DNA of 25,318 nucleotides, taken from positions 1 through 25,318 of the forward strand of contig CAAGGB010000255.1 of assembly GCA_900769285.1 (NCBI GenBank). Direction: 5' to 3'. The notes under the pieces are model-generated. The model was given only the letters and a program-made list of their open reading frames with translations, did no database searches and was not told the origin of the DNA. Source of the stretch: Victivallales bacterium. Lineage in GTDB: Bacteria; Verrucomicrobiota; Lentisphaeria; Oligosphaerales; Oligosphaeraceae. The translations under genes and the position numbers were made by a program. Of the stretch, positions 15,778 through 23,154 are shown one piece after another (position 1 is the stretch's first letter; every line of letters begins with the position of its first letter).

Positions 15778-16842
15778 ATGGGCAAGAAAGTGAACATCGG
15801 CGTCATCGGCGCCGGCTCCATCGGCTCCGTCCACACCGAGGCGTACAGCCGCATCGCCGACGTCGCCAACGTCGTCGCCCTGTGCGACATTCTCCCCGAC
15901 AAGCTGGCCGAGAAGGCCCAGCGCCACCACATCGGCAAGACCTACACCGACTACCACGAGCTCCTCGCCGACCCCGAAATCGAGGCCGTCTCCGTCTGCG
16001 TCCCCAACTATGTCCACGCGCCCATCGCCATCGACGCCCTCAAGGCCGGCAAGCACGTCATGCTCGAGAAGCCCATGTCCCTGTCCGCCAAGCTCGCGCA
16101 GGACATCGTCGACGCCCGCGACGCCTCCGGCAAGATTCTCCAGGTCGGCATGGTCCGGCGCCAGGAGAACGAGGTCGCCATCGTCAAGAAGATGATTGAC
16201 GACGGTCGCCTGGGCGAGGTCTACCAGATTCGCGTCAAGCTCATCCGCCGCCGCGGCATCCCCGGCCTGGGCGGCTGGTTCACCACCAAGGCGCAGTCCG
16301 GCGGCGGCGCGGTCATCGACATCTCTGTCCATGCCCTCGACCTGTCGCTCTACGCCACCAGCCTCTGGCAGCCCACCGCCGTCTCCGCTAAGACCTACTC
16401 CAAGTTCGGCAGCCCCATCAGCGACTACCACTTCGTCGACATGTGGGCCGGCCCGCCGCGTCCCGAGGGCACCTTCGACGTCGACGACTACGCCGCCGGA
16501 CTCATCCGCTTCGGCGACAAGGCCACCCTCTCCTTCGAGGTCGCCTGGGCCTGCAACGCCCAGCCCGAGAACTGCATCGAAATCCTCGGCGACAAGGGCG
16601 GCGTCCGGCTCGGCGGCGGCGACATCGTCCTCGCCACCGAATTCGACAACCGCCCCGCCGACATCAAGATCGACTACGACCGCAAGAACGACGGCTTCGC
16701 CAAGGAGCTCAAGCTCTTCTGCGGCGCCATCAACGGCGAGAACGACGTCCCCGCCACCGGCGAGCAGGGCGTCGTCCTGATGAAGATTCTCGACGCCATC
16801 TACCAGTCCTCCGCCGAGAACCGCGAAATCGTCCTCAACTGA
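15778..16842 (+). CDS. Gfo/Idh/MocA family NAD(P)-dependent oxidoreductase
   Basis: A 354-residue cytoplasmic sugar oxidoreductase. The Rossmann part opens with VNIGVIGAGSIGSVHTEAY, and the EKPMS motif (Lys98) marks the dinucleotide-binding and catalytic region. GGGAVIDISVHALDLSLY contains Asp181 and His185, the family's usual proton-relay pair. The C-terminal part (about 130-330) is the alpha/beta domain that binds substrate. Members oxidise or reduce inositols, glucose derivatives, uronates and amino sugars; the substrate here cannot be read. AAAGGAAA at 15763-15770 is a good ribosome site. It lies 62 bp after the NanA-type gene, so it likely belongs to the same transcript and may handle a sugar released by that pathway. 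Confidence 0.93.
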   Translation: MGKKVNIGVIGAGSIGSVHTEAYSRIADVANVVALCDILPDKLAEKAQRHHIGKTYTDYHELLADPEIEAVSVCVPNYVHAPIAIDALKAGKHVMLEKPMSLSAKLAQDIVDARDASGKILQVGMVRRQENEVAIVKKMIDDGRLGEVYQIRVKLIRRRGIPGLGGWFTTKAQSGGGAVIDISVHALDLSLYATSLWQPTAVSAKTYSKFGSPISDYHFVDMWAGPPRPEGTFDVDDYAAGLIRFGDKATLSFEVAWACNAQPENCIEILGDKGGVRLGGGDIVLATEFDNRPADIKIDYDRKNDGFAKELKLFCGAINGENDVPATGEQGVVLMKILDAIYQSSAENREIVLN

Positions 16843-16854
16843 CACACACATCCC

Positions 16855-16906
16855 GTCGCCTCGTCCCTGGCCGGGAAAGCACAGCCACCGCCAGGGACGG
16901 GGCGAC
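16855..16906 (+). terminator. Strong 16-bp hairpin between oxidoreductase and Rid genes
   Basis: GTCGCCTCGTCCCTGG (16855-16870) and CCAGGGACGGGGCGAC (16891-16906) pair along 16 positions, with one G-T wobble, around a 20-base loop. It sits 12 bp after the oxidoreductase stop and 32 bp before the Rid gene. No T-run follows, so it may be a weak or factor-assisted terminator, an mRNA-stabilising stem or a regulatory element. Confidence 0.6.
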
Positions 16907-16938
16907 ACTCGCCGTGACACGAATCAGGAGTCTTGCAC

Positions 16939-18027
16939 ATGGCCGTACAGGAGACGTATCTGGCTCTCACCGCCACGCCGGGGCGCGACTTCCGGCAGGA
17001 GGCCGCAGAGGTTCTGCGTCTGCTTCATGACCGCCTCTCGGGACGGCAGCCCGTCTGGCTGCGCTTCCATCTCAGCGACGTCATCAACCAGCAGCCCCTC
17101 CTAGACGAACTGCTGGCCGTGGCGCATGACTGGCTGACACCGGATGTCCTGCGCGTGTCGGTCGGGCAGGCGCCCGCGAATGGCGCCCGCGTCGCCCTCG
17201 AGGCCTACCTGGTCGGCGACGACACGCCCGTGGAGCGCCGGCCAGGCATGACCTTGCTCCGTCTTGCGAACTACACCGTCGTCTGCCTCAGCGCACCGTC
17301 GCTTCAGTCACGGGGCAGCGGCCCCCAGATGCGTGAGGAGTTCGCCGCCGTCGAGCGGGCGCTCGCACCCCTGGGTGGAACCCTCGCGGCCCACGTCCAG
17401 CGCACATGGATCTACTGCCGCGACATCGACAACAACTACGCCGCCCTCGTCGTCGCCAGACGGGAGCTGTTCGCGGAGCGCGGCCTCACCGCCGACACGC
17501 ACTACATCGCCAGCACCGGCATCGAGGGCAGCGCCGCCGAGCCGTCGCGTCTCGTCCGCATGGACACGCTGGCGCTGCTGGGCCATGACCCCGCGCAGAT
17601 ACAGTATCTGCAGGCGCCGGACCATCTGTCGCCGACCCATGTCTATGGCGTCACCTTCGAGCGCGGGACGCGCATCGTCTACGGCGACCGCTCGCATCTG
17701 TACATCTCCGGCACCGCCAGCATCGACCGCGACGGGCACATCGTCCATCCGGGTGATGTCCGGGCACAGACCGAGCGACTCCTCGACAACGTCGAGGCGC
17801 TGCTCGCCGACGGCGACGCCCGTCTGGAGCACCTGGCGCAGGCGGTCGTCTACCTGCGCGACCCTGCCGATGCGCCGACGGTCGAGGAGGTCCTGTCCCG
17901 GCGGCTGTCGCCGTCCACGGCGAGGCTCATGGTGCGCGGCTCCGTCTGCCGCCCAGGCTGGCTGGTCGAGATGGACGCCATCGCCGTCACGCCGGACGGT
18001 CAGCCGTCGTTCCGGGACTTCTGCTAG
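16939..18027 (+). CDS. Rid/YjgF-superfamily protein with chorismatase-like (FkbO/Hyg5) architecture
   Basis: A 362-residue soluble protein. The C-terminal third (about 240-350) is a Rid (YjgF/YER057c/UK114) domain: SHLYISGTASID, DVRAQTERLLDNVEALL, AVVYLRD and the closing ARLMVRGSVCRPGWLVEMDAIAV, where the arginine and glutamate match the usual ligand-binding end. The N-terminal two thirds include RTWIYCRDIDNNY and a THYIASTGIEG segment, which together with the Rid part resemble FkbO/Hyg5-type chorismatases and their uncharacterised relatives. Single-domain RidA enzymes hydrolyse reactive imines/enamines; chorismatases hydrolyse chorismate. Neither activity can be assigned from motifs alone. 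AGGAG at 16926-16930 supports the ATG at 16939 over a nearby TTG at 16933. It follows the sugar operon after the hairpin, and its stop overlaps glpP. Confidence 0.82.
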   Translation: MAVQETYLALTATPGRDFRQEAAEVLRLLHDRLSGRQPVWLRFHLSDVINQQPLLDELLAVAHDWLTPDVLRVSVGQAPANGARVALEAYLVGDDTPVERRPGMTLLRLANYTVVCLSAPSLQSRGSGPQMREEFAAVERALAPLGGTLAAHVQRTWIYCRDIDNNYAALVVARRELFAERGLTADTHYIASTGIEGSAAEPSRLVRMDTLALLGHDPAQIQYLQAPDHLSPTHVYGVTFERGTRIVYGDRSHLYISGTASIDRDGHIVHPGDVRAQTERLLDNVEALLADGDARLEHLAQAVVYLRDPADAPTVEEVLSRRLSPSTARLMVRGSVCRPGWLVEMDAIAVTPDGQPSFRDFC

Positions 18028-18605
18028 GCGTGTGGCTTCGCCGCCGGCCACAGCTCGTGGCGTGAGGTGGAGACGGCGGCGGCCCCGGCGGCCAGCGCGT
18101 CGGACACGTCCTCGGCGCTCTGGATGAGGCCGCCCGCGATGATGGGCAACTGGAATTCGGCCGCCGCCATCCGGATGATCTTGCCGGAGACGCCCGGCAG
18201 AACCTCCACATAGTCCGGACGGCCGCTCTGGACATGGTGCAGACCCGTCCGGAACGCCGACGAATCCAGCACAAACACGCGCAGTATCGCCAGCAGACCG
18301 CAGTCATGCGCAATCTTCAGGCATGGCGCCTTCGTCGAGATGATGCCGGTCAGATGGAAATGCTCCGCCGCGTAGGTGATGCCCGCCAGGTCGCCCTTCA
18401 GGCCATTCACCAGGTCGAAGTGCAGAAACGTCCGCTTCCCGCGCTCGTGCAGACGCGCACACTGCGACTCCAGCGAGCGCAGGTCTCCCGACAGCAGAAA
18501 CACCATCTCTACGCCGCTCGTCAGCGCCGCCTCCAAATCCGCGTCCTCGCGAACGGCGGCTATCACCCGCCGCTCACCAAATGAAACCAACCCCGATGAC
18601 GGCAT
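18024..18605 (-). CDS. glpP: GlpP-type glycerol-3-phosphate-responsive antiterminator
   Basis: About 193 residues. Family features in order are RRVIAAVREDADLEAAL, MVFLLSGDLRSLESQ, HERGKRTFLHFDLVNGLKGD, GIISTKAPCLKIAHDCGL, RVFVLDSSAF, DYVEVLPGVSGKII and PIIAGGLIQSAEDVSDALAAGAAAVSTS, which together match GlpP well. In Bacillus, GlpP binds glycerol-3-phosphate and lets RNA polymerase pass terminators in glp leaders. The fold is a small TIM barrel. I favour the ATG at 18605, which has GGAG 6 bp upstream, over 18641. No glpF, glpK or glpD is nearby, so its target is unknown. Its stop TAG (18026-18024) overlaps the convergent Rid stop. Confidence 0.9.
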   Translation of the reverse strand: MPSSGLVSFGERRVIAAVREDADLEAALTSGVEMVFLLSGDLRSLESQCARLHERGKRTFLHFDLVNGLKGDLAGITYAAEHFHLTGIISTKAPCLKIAHDCGLLAILRVFVLDSSAFRTGLHHVQSGRPDYVEVLPGVSGKIIRMAAAEFQLPIIAGGLIQSAEDVSDALAAGAAAVSTSRHELWPAAKPHA

Positions 18606-18718
18606 CTGCCGCTCCGACTTCCTCTCCGATTTGCTGCCCATGACTCACTGGCACCCGACTGAACTGACTTGCTCTGCCACACACACCACCGCCGCTCCCG
18701 CTCTCCGCGCATCCATTT

Positions 18719-18747
18719 AGTATAGCCCTCAAAGCTCCGTTCCTCAA
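18719..18747 (-). promoter_or_regulatory. Promoter for glpP
   Basis: On the minus strand TTGAGG (18747-18742), a 17-bp spacer and TATACT (18724-18719) form a well-spaced sigma-70-like promoter; the -10 matches at five of six positions. TTGAGG occurs again within the spacer. The transcript would carry a leader of about 105 bases before the ATG at 18605. The other side of this 146-bp gap shows no clear promoter for the plus-strand phosphatase gene. Confidence 0.6.
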
Positions 18748-18787
18748 GACGCACCGCGCCTTCCCGACCCAGAAACTCGCACCCTCC

Positions 18788-19651
18788 ATGACCACCACGC
18801 CCCCAAGCACCTCGACCGGACATCCCCTCTGGACCCCCGAAGCCATCGCCAAACTCCTGCGCACCTGCGGCCAGAACGCGCTCCATGGCCGTCGGCACGG
18901 TGCCTGGCGACTCAAGGGCGACGGCAGCCTTGTCACGGCTCTCGACATCGCCAACGAACGACTCCTCCGTGACGAGCTGACTCGCCTCATCCCCGGCTCG
19001 CGCTTCATCGGCGAGGAGACGCTCCAGAGCTGCACCGAGGACTACCTGGAACAGTGCTTCACCGGCGACTGCTGGATCGTCGACCCCATCGACGGCACCG
19101 CGCCCTTCGCCCACGGCTTCCCTCTCTGGGCCGTCTCCGTCGGACTCATGCACGACGGACAGCTCGTCGACGGCGGCGTCTGCATGCCCTCCCTCGACGA
19201 GATGCTCCTCACCGGCGGGACCGGCATCCTCCGCGCCGGCGACGGCGACGACCGGCTGCGCCCTTTCGCGCCGGAGCCCCAGCCATGGTCCCCCGGCGGC
19301 ATGATTGAGCTGGGACAGGCCGTCGTGCGCTCCTGCCACCTGACGCTGCCCAATCCGCTCCTGGCGACCGGCAGCGCCGTCCAGGCCATCTCCTCCGTCA
19401 TCCTGGGCGACGCCATGCTCTACATCGGCCGCTTCAAGCTGTACGACATCGCGGGGCTGCTGCCCATCATGGCGCGCACCGGCCTTCGGGCCATGGTTCC
19501 CGGCCATGGCGAGCTGACGCCCGACGTCCGCGGCGGCGCCTTCGAGCTGGCGCCCACGGACGCGCACCGCTGGTCGCTCCGCGCCACCGCGCGCATCGGC
19601 TGGCCACAGACGCTCGAGCAGTTGCCCGACGAACTCAACGACATCCCCTGA
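18788..19651 (+). CDS. Inositol monophosphatase family protein
   Basis: A 287-residue magnesium-dependent sugar-phosphate phosphatase. The family metal-binding motifs are present: SRFIGEET (Glu76, Glu77), WIVDPIDGTAPF (Asp99, Asp102) and LYDIAG (Asp220). TALDIANERLL supplies the preceding helix. Relatives act on inositol-1-phosphate, fructose-1,6-bisphosphate, 3'-phosphoadenosine phosphates or histidinol-phosphate; the substrate cannot be chosen here. There is no signal peptide, so it acts in the cytoplasm. No ribosome site is seen before the ATG. The lipoprotein gene follows after 3 bp, so at least those two are one transcript. Confidence 0.92.
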   Translation: MTTTPPSTSTGHPLWTPEAIAKLLRTCGQNALHGRRHGAWRLKGDGSLVTALDIANERLLRDELTRLIPGSRFIGEETLQSCTEDYLEQCFTGDCWIVDPIDGTAPFAHGFPLWAVSVGLMHDGQLVDGGVCMPSLDEMLLTGGTGILRAGDGDDRLRPFAPEPQPWSPGGMIELGQAVVRSCHLTLPNPLLATGSAVQAISSVILGDAMLYIGRFKLYDIAGLLPIMARTGLRAMVPGHGELTPDVRGGAFELAPTDAHRWSLRATARIGWPQTLEQLPDELNDIP

Positions 19652-19654
19652 GCC

Positions 19655-20134
19655 ATGACCCGAACCACCACCACCCTACTGCTGTCTGCGCTGTTGCTGT
19701 CGACCGGCTGCCTCCCCTCCGCGTTCGAGAAGGCCCGCCAGAAGGCCGACGCCGGCATGGAGCCCGACGCCTGCCGACTCTACGAGCAGGCCATCCTCGA
19801 CGGCGACCACGTCCTCGACGCGCACCTCGAACTCGCCCGACTCTGCGAGCGCACGCCCGACCGCCTGACGCTCGCCTGGTTTCACTACGAGCAGGCCCTG
19901 CAGCTCCTCCCCGACGACGACGCGCGCCGCAAGACCATCCTCACCGCCAAGCACGACGTCATGAAGGCCATCCATGTCCAGCTTGAGCAGGCCGGCTTCC
20001 GCGAGTCGGGCGACCTCCGCCTCAAGGTCAATCTCCTGGAGGAGCACGCCCGCAACCTCAACCGCTGGCTCGACGAGCTCCGGCAGGAGAACCGCCTCCT
20101 CCGTCTCAAGCTCGGCGAGGACGCACAGCCCTGA
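19655..20134 (+). CDS. Small lipoprotein with TPR-like helices and C-terminal coiled coil
   Basis: A 159-residue protein. The start MTRTTTTLLLSALLLSTGC ends in lipobox LSTGC with Cys19, so it is predicted to be lipid-anchored in the envelope. Residues about 25-90 contain paired helices with TPR-like spacing (ACRLYEQAILDGDHVLDAHLELARL, then AWFHYEQALQLLPDD). The C-terminal part (about 120-155) is a leucine-rich heptad segment (LLEEHARNLNRWLDELRQENRLLRLKL) likely to form a coiled coil. It probably acts as a scaffold or interaction partner. It lies 3 bp after the phosphatase gene and 26 bp before the beta-helix gene. Confidence 0.88.
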   Translation: MTRTTTTLLLSALLLSTGCLPSAFEKARQKADAGMEPDACRLYEQAILDGDHVLDAHLELARLCERTPDRLTLAWFHYEQALQLLPDDDARRKTILTAKHDVMKAIHVQLEQAGFRESGDLRLKVNLLEEHARNLNRWLDELRQENRLLRLKLGEDAQP

Positions 20135-20160
20135 ACACAGTCTCCCCACTAACCCATCCC

Positions 20161-22932
20161 ATGACCATGATGACGACGACGCACCGCCCCCTCCTGCTGG
20201 CCCTTGTCCTTCTCTGTCTGCCGCTGCTCTCGTTGGCCCAGCTCGCCTGGCAGGACTGGCGCAACGGCGTCCCCAAGGCGCTGGACGTGAAGACGCTGCC
20301 GGACGGCCTGGAGGCCACCGTCATCGGCACGCATCGCTGGGACACCGACGTGACCCATCCTCTGGTGGGACTTCCCGTCGGCACGGAGATGGCCTTCTCG
20401 GCCACCGTGGTGTCCGACCGCAGCGCCTGGTGCTATCTGTCCGTCAAGACCTACCGGAACGGCCGCGAGCAGCGCCGCACCACCTCGCCGCTCAACCGAC
20501 GAGGGCGCAGCCGGCTCACCGTCCGCTTCACCGTCCAGGAGGGCGAGACCATCCATGCCCTTCTGCGCACCCATTGCGGCGACGACTTCCTCGGCAGCGT
20601 CGCGCGCTTCAGCCAGTTCGCCGTCCAGCCCGCCGCCAAGCTGTCCACCGCCCAGCTGCCGCCCTTTGCCGTCGAGCCAGGCCATACCGTCTGCAGCCTT
20701 TACCTGAATGGCGTACAGTCGCTGGATGCCTCCCAGTTCTCCTCGACCGTCGAATTCCGTGAGGACGGCGGCGCCTGGCAGCCGGCGCTGCCGCTGAACC
20801 TCCTCCACGGCGAGCGGCAGGCCGCCTCCAGTCTGGTCAAGCTGACGCCGAACACACGCTACCAGGTCCGCGTCTCCGCCCAAGACCATGGCGTCATGCG
20901 CAGCCACGAGGCGACCTTCACCACGCTGGGCGCCCCCGAGCGCGTCGTCCGCACCGTCATCCTCTCCCAGCAGGACATGACGCCGAACGGCATCATCATC
21001 CGCGACGCATCCACGGACGGCTATGTGCGCTACACCACCGAGCCAGGCGCCATCCTCACCGCGCCGCCCACCGCCCGCTACGCCATCCAGCTCGACGGCG
21101 CCAGCCATGTCATCCTCGACCGCATCGCCATCCGAGGCGGCCGACGATTCGCCATCGCCGTCCTCGCCTCCGACCACATCGTCATCCGCAACTGCGACAT
21201 CGCCGCCTTCGGCGTCCCCGGAACCCAGGACTTCCTCCGTGACGGACTCTACTTCCACCATGGCAAGTCGCTCAACAACGACGCCGGCATCGGCCTCTCC
21301 AGCTCCAGCCAGCTCCTCATCGAGAACAACTACATTCACGACCCGCAGGGCACCGCCAACAGTTGGCTCCACTCACACCCCGCTGGCCCCAACGCCATCT
21401 TCGCCGGCGACGCCAGGCAGGCCACCGTCCGCTTCAACGACTGCATCGGCGGACCCGGACACCGCTGGAACGACGCCATCGAGGGCGAGGCCAACGGCAG
21501 CCGCAACGGCTCCTTCGCCCAGGACGCCGAAATCTACGGCAACTATCTCGCGTTCGGCAACGACGACGGCATCGAGCTCGACGGCGGACAGCAGAACTGC
21601 CGCTTCTTCCGCAACAAGTCCGAGGGACTCCTCTGCGGCGTCTCCACCGCGCCCTGCCTCATCGGCCCCTCCTATCTTTTCGAGAACCTCATCTGCGACC
21701 TCGGAGACCAGTACGGACTGCGCAACGTCGCCTTCAAGAACAACTACAGCGACTCCGGAAAGGGACCTATCCTCTTCGCACACAACACCATCCGCACCGG
21801 CGGAAGTGCCTTCTCCAGCTATGGCGGACAACGCGGCCTGGACGGCTCGCGCTATCCCGGGCTGCTGCGCGGAACCGCACGCAACAACCTCGTCGATGTC
21901 TCCGGCGGCCCCTTCTCCACCGACCTCTTCGCCAAGTACGTCTCCAGCTTCGACCACGACCTCATCGCCGTCCGCTCCGACGGCCAGGCGCAGTCGCTCC
22001 GGCACCTCCAGGAGACCTTCGGGCAGGAGCGCCACGCACTCGCCGCCATCCCCGACTACGCCAACGCCGACGGCCATCTCCTCGCGCTCGCGCCCGGCAG
22101 CCCCGGACGTGACGCCGGACAGCCCATCCCCAACCTGATGCCCGGCCCCAAGGTCACCGTCGGCGCCTTCCAGCCGGGCGACGACGGCATCCTCCCCTTC
22201 CGTCCCCTGCCCTTCACCCTCTCCGCCTCCCACCTCGAATTCACGTTGCCGCAGGACACCCTGCCACGCACCGTCACCCTCCTCCCCAGCCCGGATTGCC
22301 CTAAACTCGACCTCCACATCCGCATCCCCGACTGCGCCGACTTCATCCGCGTCTCTCCCGAACGCGCGACCCTCGCCGCCGGACAGCCGCTCGCCCTCAC
22401 CGTCGCCATCGACCCGACACGGCTCCGTCAGGCACGACGCCACAGCGCCGCCTTCATCATCCGCACCGACAGCGGCCTCTCGCGTCCCGTCTCCGTCATC
22501 GCCGACAACTCGTCCGACCGCGCTCTCGTGGACCTTGGCCGACAAGGTGCCATCCACGGCGCCGCGCAGCCCGCCGACGAGGGGCGGCCCGGCCTCGCCC
22601 TCACCTTCGATGTCGCTGAGGAGGGGCTCTATTTCCTCTTTGTGCGCTTCGAGTCGGCGCCGCCCCGGCTCGTCGCGCTGTCGCCGCAGGACAAGCCTGA
22701 CGCGACACCGCGGACGCATCTCTTCTCTGCCGCGCGCGCCGCTCATCCGCGCTGGGCGCTGGTCGGCAGCAACACCTACTCGGGGGTGCCGACGCGACCG
22801 GTCCGCCTGACGCCGGGCCGCCACACCTTCACGCTCCGTCCCGCCAAGTCAGGGGAGCCGTTGCCGAAGCTGCTCGACTGCGCGCTCCATCCGCAGCCGT
22901 CGTCCTTCCTCAACGCGCCGTCCCAGCTCTGA
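20161..22932 (+). CDS. Secreted right-handed parallel beta-helix protein
   Basis: A 923-residue exported protein, with a Sec signal peptide at about 1-26 (hydrophobic LLLALVLLCLPLLSLAQ). Residues about 27-165 look like a beta-sandwich. About 166-258 form a fibronectin type III-like domain (TVEFREDGGAWQ, LTPNTRYQVRVSAQDHG, then ATFTTL). About 305-655 carry repeated short turns typical of a beta-helix (HVILDRIAIRGG, HIVIRNCDIAAFGV, LLIENNYIHDPQG, NDDGIELDGGQQNCRFFRNKSEG). The remainder has beta-rich domains, the last resembling a ligand-binding sandwich. Such proteins include polysaccharide lyases and glycosidases, but I see no diagnostic catalytic motif. No Shine-Dalgarno site precedes the ATG; the leader is C-rich. 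Its 3' end overlaps the convergent remnant by 23 bp. Confidence 0.88.
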   Translation: MTMMTTTHRPLLLALVLLCLPLLSLAQLAWQDWRNGVPKALDVKTLPDGLEATVIGTHRWDTDVTHPLVGLPVGTEMAFSATVVSDRSAWCYLSVKTYRNGREQRRTTSPLNRRGRSRLTVRFTVQEGETIHALLRTHCGDDFLGSVARFSQFAVQPAAKLSTAQLPPFAVEPGHTVCSLYLNGVQSLDASQFSSTVEFREDGGAWQPALPLNLLHGERQAASSLVKLTPNTRYQVRVSAQDHGVMRSHEATFTTLGAPERVVRTVILSQQDMTPNGIIIRDASTDGYVRYTTEPGAILTAPPTARYAIQLDGASHVILDRIAIRGGRRFAIAVLASDHIVIRNCDIAAFGVPGTQDFLRDGLYFHHGKSLNNDAGIGLSSSSQLLIENNYIHDPQGTANSWLHSHPAGPNAIFAGDARQATVRFNDCIGGPGHRWNDAIEGEANGSRNGSFAQDAEIYGNYLAFGNDDGIELDGGQQNCRFFRNKSEGLLCGVSTAPCLIGPSYLFENLICDLGDQYGLRNVAFKNNYSDSGKGPILFAHNTIRTGGSAFSSYGGQRGLDGSRYPGLLRGTARNNLVDVSGGPFSTDLFAKYVSSFDHDLIAVRSDGQAQSLRHLQETFGQERHALAAIPDYANADGHLLALAPGSPGRDAGQPIPNLMPGPKVTVGAFQPGDDGILPFRPLPFTLSASHLEFTLPQDTLPRTVTLLPSPDCPKLDLHIRIPDCADFIRVSPERATLAAGQPLALTVAIDPTRLRQARRHSAAFIIRTDSGLSRPVSVIADNSSDRALVDLGRQGAIHGAAQPADEGRPGLALTFDVAEEGLYFLFVRFESAPPRLVALSPQDKPDATPRTHLFSAARAAHPRWALVGSNTYSGVPTRPVRLTPGRHTFTLRPAKSGEPLPKLLDCALHPQPSSFLNAPSQL

Positions 22933-23144
22933 GTGCGCGACTCGTCAGCCGCACGAACGTCCCGACCAGCAGGGCGGCCAGCACCGTCCCCTCCCGGACG
23001 CCCTCAATGCGGCGCAGGAAGCAGAGCGACACCGCGATGGCCGACAGGACGATGGCCGATGGCGACGCCCGTCCCCGCCAGCAGCAGTCCCACGCCCAAC
23101 AGCAGCCGGCTGTCCACGAACGAAGGCAAGGTCCAGGTTCTCAT
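22910..23144 (-). pseudogene. Frameshifted small membrane protein, like the C-terminus of YczE/DUF6198 proteins
   Basis: An ATG at 23144 follows the phosphoesterase stop by 10 bp and has AGGGG 7 bp upstream. The first frame reads MRTWTLPSFVDSRLLLGVG and then a hydrophobic stretch to about 23060, after which it becomes non-membrane-like and stops. Removing one base near 23057-23063 restores a 77-codon frame: a second hydrophobic segment (AIVLSAIAVSLCFL), then RRIEGVREGTVLAALLVGTF, and a stop at 22910. The R-I-EGV-REGTV-ALLVG ending is typical of YczE/YyaS/YitT-like (DUF6198) membrane proteins, which are about 200 residues, so this is only the last third. It may be a decayed fragment or carry a sequencing error. 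Confidence 0.6.
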
Positions 23145-23154
23145 CGCGTCGCCC

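Noticed and set aside
15595..16920. A minus-strand open frame of 441 codons opposite the oxidoreductase
   Set aside because: Low-complexity acidic product; the plus-strand Gfo/Idh/MocA enzyme is certain.
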